A DNA stretch of 10,573 bases, from NCBI GenBank assembly GCA_963966775.1, contig CAXAAH010000054.1, positions 1-10,573 on the forward strand. The letters run 5' to 3'. Under the pieces are notes generated by a model that was given only the letters and a program-made list of their open reading frames with translations, made no database searches and had not been told where the DNA came from. A program made the position numbers and the translations under genes. Below are positions 6,788-10,573 of the stretch, one piece after another. The stretch is from UBA685 sp002299005 (GTDB lineage Bacteria; Pseudomonadota; Alphaproteobacteria; Puniceispirillales; Puniceispirillaceae). Each line of letters starts with the position of its first letter. Position 1 is the stretch's first letter.

Positions 6788-8485
6788 CTATAATACCAAG
6801 ATGCGCGCATATTCAGCGATTGAGAAGACGCCATCCTTGACGAAATCACGAGCAATTTCCTGCATGGTGCGGAAGCCATCATGACGGGCGGCTTCAAGCA
6901 ATTCAGGCGCAAGCGCTTGCTTCAAAATCGCTTCTTCAAGCTCAGGATTAATGCGCATCACCTCATAAACACCGCGTCTGCCCTTATAGCCAGAGCCGCC
7001 ACATTTATCACAGCCAACACCAATTTTTGGCTCAATATGCGGAATTTCCTCGTCTGTGAAGCCAATCTTTTTAAGCGATTCAGGCGTCGCTTGCGGGTCT
7101 GGGGCGAGACAGTTTTGACAGTTCGGACGCCCCAATCTTTGTGCCATAATCAAGCTTGTGGCAGCCGCAATCATGAAAGGCGGCACGCCCATATTCATCA
7201 AGCGCGTAATGGTGGAAATCGCATCATTTGTGTGCAAGGTCGATAATAGCAAGTGACCGGTAAGCGCCGCTTTCACAGCGATTTCAACCGTCTCTTGGTC
7301 ACGTATCTCACCAACAAGGATAATCTCTGGATCTTGGCGCAAAAACGCGCGCAAAATAGAATTAAAGGTGAAGCCGATTTTCTCATTTGCTTGTGTTTGG
7401 GCAACACCTTCCAAATAATATTCCACCGGATCCTCGGCGGTCATAATATTGGTTTCAGGCTCATTAATATGCTGCAAACAGCCATAGAGCGTGGTCGTCT
7501 TACCAGAGCCTGTCGGGCCTGTTACCAGCACCATCCCTTGCGGGGCGGTAATCGCATCAACAATCTTATTATAATTCTCGTCCGTGAGGCCAATTTTACT
7601 CAAAGAAAGTGACGGGTCACCCTTCAAAATACGCATAACGATGCGCTCGCCATATTTGCCCGGCAAAACATTAAAGCGGAAATCAATATCTTCACCGCCA
7701 TAATTGATGGTGATCCCCCCATCTTGTGGCAGACGTTTTTCCGAAATATCGCAATCAGCGAGGATCTTAAAGCGCGTGATAACGCCTAAGAAATGTTTAA
7801 ACACATATTCAGAATATTCATGGCGAATACCAAGCCTGCCATCGATGCGAAAACGGATGCGGGCGATATCGCGAAAGGGCTCAATATGAATATCAGAGGT
7901 GCCAGTATCAATCGCCGAATGCATAATATGATCGCAGAATTCAGGCACAAGGGAATCATCATCAATCGGGAATTTTGACCGCCGTTTGGCAGAGATAACT
8001 TCTGCCTCAGCCTTTTGCTTTTTTTCCGCCGCATCAAGGACAGCCTTAATACGTTCATGCGCTCTGAGATTTTCAAAATTGGTCAGGGTAACAAGCTGAA
8101 ACTCAATATTAAAATTAGAGAGGTTCTTTAACTGCCCCGCCAAAGACGCCGTGGTTGGGTCGACAATCGCAACACGCAAAAATCGGGCTTCCACCTCATA
8201 GGGCATCGCCATTTGCTCATCGATGAATTTCTTGGGGATAAGCGGCAATGCGCGCACATCAACTTGCTTAGGCTCTAGCGTCGTGCGGCGCAGTGCATAG
8301 GCTCTTGAGATGACCGTATGGACCAGCTCCTCATCTACGCCGTCATTTCTGATAAGATGAACAAGCACATCGCTTGGCGCCGGCATTTTGCCTCTTGCTT
8401 CGGCAAGCATGGCAGTATCGACGCGGTTGGCGGCTTGTAAGACGCGGATAACCTTGTCTGCGACTTCATTCTCATAGATTGCCAT
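6788..8485 (-). CDS. GspE/PilB-type assembly ATPase
   Basis: Hexameric cytoplasmic ATPase that powers pilus assembly or type II secretion (565 aa). It has a T2SSE N-terminal region (about 1-150), a charged linker (about 152-172), an N2 domain with SDIHIEPF (197-204) and RFRIDGRL (211-218), then the motor: Walker A GPTGSGKT (323-330), Asp box TAEDPVEY (349-356), Walker B DPEIILVGEIRD (385-396) and His box TGHLLLSTLHTNDA (409-422). A zinc-type tetracysteine, C456/C459 and C492/C495, marks an extension ATPase (PilB/GspE/MshE) rather than a PilT retraction motor. The N-terminus lacks the clear RLG...Q repeats of c-di-GMP-binding MshEN domains. AGGA 9 bases before the ATG is a fair ribosome binding site; the gene follows its upstream neighbour by 11 bp. 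Confidence 0.95.
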   Translation of the reverse strand: MAIYENEVADKVIRVLQAANRVDTAMLAEARGKMPAPSDVLVHLIRNDGVDEELVHTVISRAYALRRTTLEPKQVDVRALPLIPKKFIDEQMAMPYEVEARFLRVAIVDPTTASLAGQLKNLSNFNIEFQLVTLTNFENLRAHERIKAVLDAAEKKQKAEAEVISAKRRSKFPIDDDSLVPEFCDHIMHSAIDTGTSDIHIEPFRDIARIRFRIDGRLGIRHEYSEYVFKHFLGVITRFKILADCDISEKRLPQDGGITINYGGEDIDFRFNVLPGKYGERIVMRILKGDPSLSLSKIGLTDENYNKIVDAITAPQGMVLVTGPTGSGKTTTLYGCLQHINEPETNIMTAEDPVEYYLEGVAQTQANEKIGFTFNSILRAFLRQDPEIILVGEIRDQETVEIAVKAALTGHLLLSTLHTNDAISTITRLMNMGVPPFMIAAATSLIMAQRLGRPNCQNCLAPDPQATPESLKKIGFTDEEIPHIEPKIGVGCDKCGGSGYKGRRGVYEVMRINPELEEAILKQALAPELLEAARHDGFRTMQEIARDFVKDGVFSIAEYARILVL

Positions 8486-8496
8486 AAGGGGCTATC

Positions 8497-9462
8497 CTAA
8501 CCTTCTAAATTAGCTTGTTGCTGTACTTGAGGCTCTGGGATACGGAATTCCTGCTCAGATATGTAATCAAGCGGCAATTGTTGAATTTGCCCGTCATCTG
8601 AGACCAAAATAACAGCGCTTGGCGTGATTTTAACAATCTGGTCAACGCCATTGCCAATCATGTCGCCTTCTTTGACTTGAATAAGCTGTTGAGATGATTT
8701 TTGCAGGTCAAACAGCTCGTTATCATCAAGCACCCTATCAATCGCATCTGGCGAGACGCGCAACATGGCAGATGATAAAAATGTATCAAGCGGCTCATAG
8801 CCCGGATATTCAAGAACGGTATAGCAATCTGAGACAATGCCGTTTGAATATTGCAGCAATAATTCGCAATAATTTTCCGCATGCGCCACTGAATGCAATG
8901 GGCCGATATCAAGGTCGATGCCAATTGATGTATTTCGCAAAATAAAGTGACCGCCGATAAAGGCTTCGATATTTGATTTCAGATTAATAGCGGCTTGGCG
9001 TGCTGTGGCTGAATTATCGAAACTGCCAAGGCGCAGATAAGGGATTTCAGGGCGTGATCCTGCGACCACATCTTGATTGCTTTCTTCAAAGATTTGGCCG
9101 CGCGCGCTGCCTTCTGTGACAGCCAAAGCGGCGACACGGTACAGATCAGCGCTGAGCGCACGCTTTTTTGATGCGCCTAGCAAATCTTTGCCAACCTTAG
9201 CCGCGCCCATTGTCTGACCATTTGGTTCTGGCAAGATTAAGCCATCACTTGCTTGGTCAGCGGCACGGTTAATACCACGTGAGAAAGGGTCATCTAAATC
9301 AAGCACTTCAGGCGCCTTAAGCGATGTTTCTTGCGCGCTCGCAGGCAGAATGCCTAGCAATAGAACGGCCGATAAACACGCCGTTTTAAGGGCTCTTATT
9401 GTGCGATGCGCTTGGCCGCTAGATGGCAAGCTGTTTGACTGTGATCTTAGATGTTTCATCAT
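8497..9462 (-). CDS. Secreted SPOR-like / PilP-like two-domain protein
   Basis: Predicted periplasmic protein, 321 aa from this start. The signal peptide has a long basic n-region (1-26), a hydrophobic core (27-40) and ASA before Q44, with no lipobox. Residues about 140-216 look like a SPOR fold: YLRLGSF (142-148), regular alanines, then IDLDIGPL (182-189) and a helix containing C199, with C213 in the following strand. Residues about 259-301 (QVKEGDMIGNGVDQIVKI, then a LVSDDGQIQQLPLDYI strand) resemble the PilP/GspC beta-domain that contacts the secretin. SPOR domains bind denuded peptidoglycan. PilP is normally a lipoprotein of under 200 aa, so this would be an enlarged, non-lipidated variant. 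The frame extends to a GTG at 9483, but GGAGAG at 9472-9477 points to the ATG at 9462 (a second ATG follows at 9459). Both domain calls are from pattern only. Confidence 0.75.
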   Translation of the reverse strand: MMKHLRSQSNSLPSSGQAHRTIRALKTACLSAVLLLGILPASAQETSLKAPEVLDLDDPFSRGINRAADQASDGLILPEPNGQTMGAAKVGKDLLGASKKRALSADLYRVAALAVTEGSARGQIFEESNQDVVAGSRPEIPYLRLGSFDNSATARQAAINLKSNIEAFIGGHFILRNTSIGIDLDIGPLHSVAHAENYCELLLQYSNGIVSDCYTVLEYPGYEPLDTFLSSAMLRVSPDAIDRVLDDNELFDLQKSSQQLIQVKEGDMIGNGVDQIVKITPSAVILVSDDGQIQQLPLDYISEQEFRIPEPQVQQQANLEG

Positions 9463-9471
9463 GATATACAA

Positions 9472-9477
9472 CTCTCC
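9472..9477 (-). promoter_or_regulatory. Ribosome binding site that fixes the SPOR/PilP-like start
   Basis: GGAGAG on the minus strand lies 9 bases before the ATG at 9462. It would fall inside the coding region if the upstream GTG at 9483 were used, so the ATG is preferred. Confidence 0.65.
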
Positions 9478-9503
9478 GCGCACAAGCCTAAGTACTTACT
9501 AAT

Positions 9504-9533
9504 ATAATAAAGCAAGATGGCTTGGAATGGTAA
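9504..9533 (-). promoter_or_regulatory. Promoter for the SPOR/PilP-like gene and downstream motor genes
   Basis: On the minus strand TTACCA (9528-9533, 4 of 6 to TTGACA) and TATTAT (9504-9509, 5 of 6 to TATAAT) are 18 bases apart. The predicted start is near 9497, giving a leader of about 35 bases with the ribosome binding site in place. A 10-bp palindrome, TAAGTACTTA (9489-9498), covers the predicted start point and could be an operator. The 137-bp gap 9463-9599 otherwise holds nothing I recognise, and no terminator follows the PilO-like gene, so read-through from upstream is also likely. Confidence 0.45.
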
Positions 9534-9599
9534 GGTTTTTTTGCATCATACGCATGAGCGCTACTTGTTGGCATTGTCTATTTTGGTGAACGCCGCAGA

Positions 9600-10568
9600 T
9601 TATGGTTGTGACGGCAGGATAATTTGAGCGGTAATAAGCATTTGTCCGCTTTCCTCATCAATTCTGACGCTTTCGGTTGGGATGCTGATGGCGGTTTGTT
9701 TGCGCACGAAATTATTGCGCACACGCAACCAATCAAGATAGTCGCCCACAACCTCAAATGACGCCGCTGTGCCGACGATTGACGTCGCTGATAATTGAAT
9801 ATTTGAGACATTGACAGGCGTCACGGTCAGGCCGGCAGTCTCAAGCTCCACGGCTAGATCTTCCAATATTTGCTGGGCAGAGGCGCGCGGCATAAAGCTG
9901 CCTTTGAATGATTGGATTTGGTTCTCACGCTGGACACGTTTTTCAGCCATTGCGGCAATTTGTGGCCGGTTAACAACAATCGACCGCTCTAGCGTCTCGC
10001 TCTCCGATATAATTCGCATATTCTCGTTTGTTTGCGGAATTAATACGCCAGTATTTAAGAAGAATGGGCCAATAATGAAGGCAAGTATCATAAAGACCCA
10101 TAAAATGGCGCCAGCAATCGCATTGCCGTTGGCCTCACGCAAATAGCGTGCACGCGAAAAGCGCGTTTTGGCTAGTTTTTTGCGTCTTTTAGCACGCTTT
10201 TTTTCTTCCGCCTTCTCGGCAATATTTGCTTTCTTTTCAGCGGCTTTACGCTCTTTTTCAGCCTTTTTCTGGGCCGCAATCTGGCGCTTTTCATCCTTTG
10301 ACAATTTGCCCTTTTTCTTGGCTGGCACATCGTCTGTTGGGGCGGTCATATCTGGTTGCGTGGTCGCAAACGCGAACCCATCTGGCATCGCTGGTGTGCC
10401 CATCGCTGGCTGAGTTGGGGAAGCGGTGGTTGGCGCAGGCGCTACGGGCATTTCGGGCTGTGCCATAGTTTGAGGCATGGCTTGAGGCATGGCGGCTTGT
10501 GGCGGCACGCCGCCTAGCTCATTGACAAGGTCTTGATCTGACATTGCTTGCGGCGATTGTGCAGGCAT
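9600..10568 (-). CDS. PilO-like bitopic protein with long cytoplasmic tail (5' end uncertain)
   Basis: At least 322 aa. Residues 1-80 are Pro/Ala/Met-rich and low-complexity; 84-135 are packed with Lys, Glu and Ala and should form a long charged helix. A membrane helix spans about 148-172, then a periplasmic coiled coil (about 180-220) and a compact alpha/beta domain (about 228-320) of the ferredoxin-like kind seen in PilO/GspM. That topology (cytoplasm, one helix, coiled coil, ferredoxin fold) and the downstream PilP-like, ATPase and platform genes support a PilO-like role: part of the inner-membrane alignment complex linking motor to secretin. PilO normally has only a short cytoplasmic segment. 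The ATG at 10568 is five bases from the window edge and the frame is open beyond it, so the true start may be outside; M9 (10544) is another candidate. Neither has a visible ribosome binding site. The assignment rests on architecture, not recognisable motifs. Confidence 0.65.
   Translation of the reverse strand: MPAQSPQAMSDQDLVNELGGVPPQAAMPQAMPQTMAQPEMPVAPAPTTASPTQPAMGTPAMPDGFAFATTQPDMTAPTDDVPAKKKGKLSKDEKRQIAAQKKAEKERKAAEKKANIAEKAEEKKRAKRRKKLAKTRFSRARYLREANGNAIAGAILWVFMILAFIIGPFFLNTGVLIPQTNENMRIISESETLERSIVVNRPQIAAMAEKRVQRENQIQSFKGSFMPRASAQQILEDLAVELETAGLTVTPVNVSNIQLSATSIVGTAASFEVVGDYLDWLRVRNNFVRKQTAISIPTESVRIDEESGQMLITAQIILPSQP
10471..10493. repeat. 12-bp-period direct repeat in the PilO-like low-complexity region
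   Basis: TGAGGCATGGC occurs at 10471-10481 and again at 10483-10493. In frame on the minus strand it encodes repeated PQAM units. Such repeats can change length by slippage in multiples that keep frame. Confidence 0.6.
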
Positions 10569-10573
10569 TTGTG

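Noticed and set aside
6881..7612. Two plus-strand open frames of about 120 codons inside the ATPase gene.
   Set aside because: They are antisense shadows of conserved motor-domain sequence; the minus-strand frame holds every catalytic motif.
7786..8076. Minus-strand 96-codon frame in the ATPase region as a possible small gene.
   Set aside because: It is an out-of-frame shadow of the ATPase gene, without a start signal or recognisable product.
9463..9483. GTG start at 9483 for the SPOR/PilP-like gene.
   Set aside because: It would place the GGAGAG ribosome binding site inside the coding region and lengthen an already long signal-peptide n-region.
9534..9565. T-run (9534-9541) next to an imperfect inverted repeat at about 9542-9560, looking like a terminator.
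   Set aside because: The stem is only about 7 pairs with a bulge and a wobble. On the minus strand, where the genes lie, the hairpin is followed by A residues, not U, and no plus-strand gene ends here.

Overview
The window reads as ordinary, densely packed bacterial chromosome from a Gram-negative organism. Base composition is roughly balanced and there are seven genes with short gaps. Signal peptides with AxA cleavage sites, an outer-membrane beta-barrel protein and a type IV pilus / type II secretion-like inner-membrane machine all need two membranes. The mixture is compatible with an alphaproteobacterium, perhaps marine, but nothing here fixes the taxon and I hold that loosely. There are no rRNA or tRNA genes, insertion sequences, CRISPR arrays or phage genes, and no gap reaches 300 bases (the longest is 137).

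Left end (8-1999, + strand): a membrane-anchored transglutaminase-like protein of the TgpA family. It converges on everything else in the window. An 8-bp GC-rich hairpin in its last codons (1971-1991) is best explained as the terminator of the minus-strand operon arriving from the right.

Rest of the window (10573 down to 2023, - strand): six co-directional genes. In order of transcription they are a PilO-like bitopic protein with an unusually long cytoplasmic tail (start possibly outside the window), a secreted protein joining a SPOR-like domain to a PilP-like C-terminus, a GspE/PilB-type assembly ATPase, a GspF/PilC-type platform protein, a CHASE2-class III adenylate cyclase whose start overlaps the platform gene, and a TPR plus beta-barrel outer-membrane protein. 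A recognisable promoter and a good ribosome binding site precede the SPOR/PilP-like gene. From there to the cyclase the genes are separated by 11 bp, 14 bp and an overlap. A 73-bp gap before the last gene holds a weak promoter, a perfect 12-bp palindrome and a CRP-like half-palindrome.

Taken together, the minus-strand block looks like part of an envelope-spanning pilus or secretion apparatus: PilO/PilP-like alignment proteins, motor ATPase and platform. It is physically linked to a cyclic-AMP-producing membrane sensor and an outer-membrane protein. Secretin, pilins, PilM/PilN and prepilin peptidase are not in view and may lie beyond the right edge. The most interesting points are the operon-level link between assembly motor and adenylate cyclase, the SPOR/PilP-like fusion, and the lysine-rich cytoplasmic extension on the PilO-like protein.
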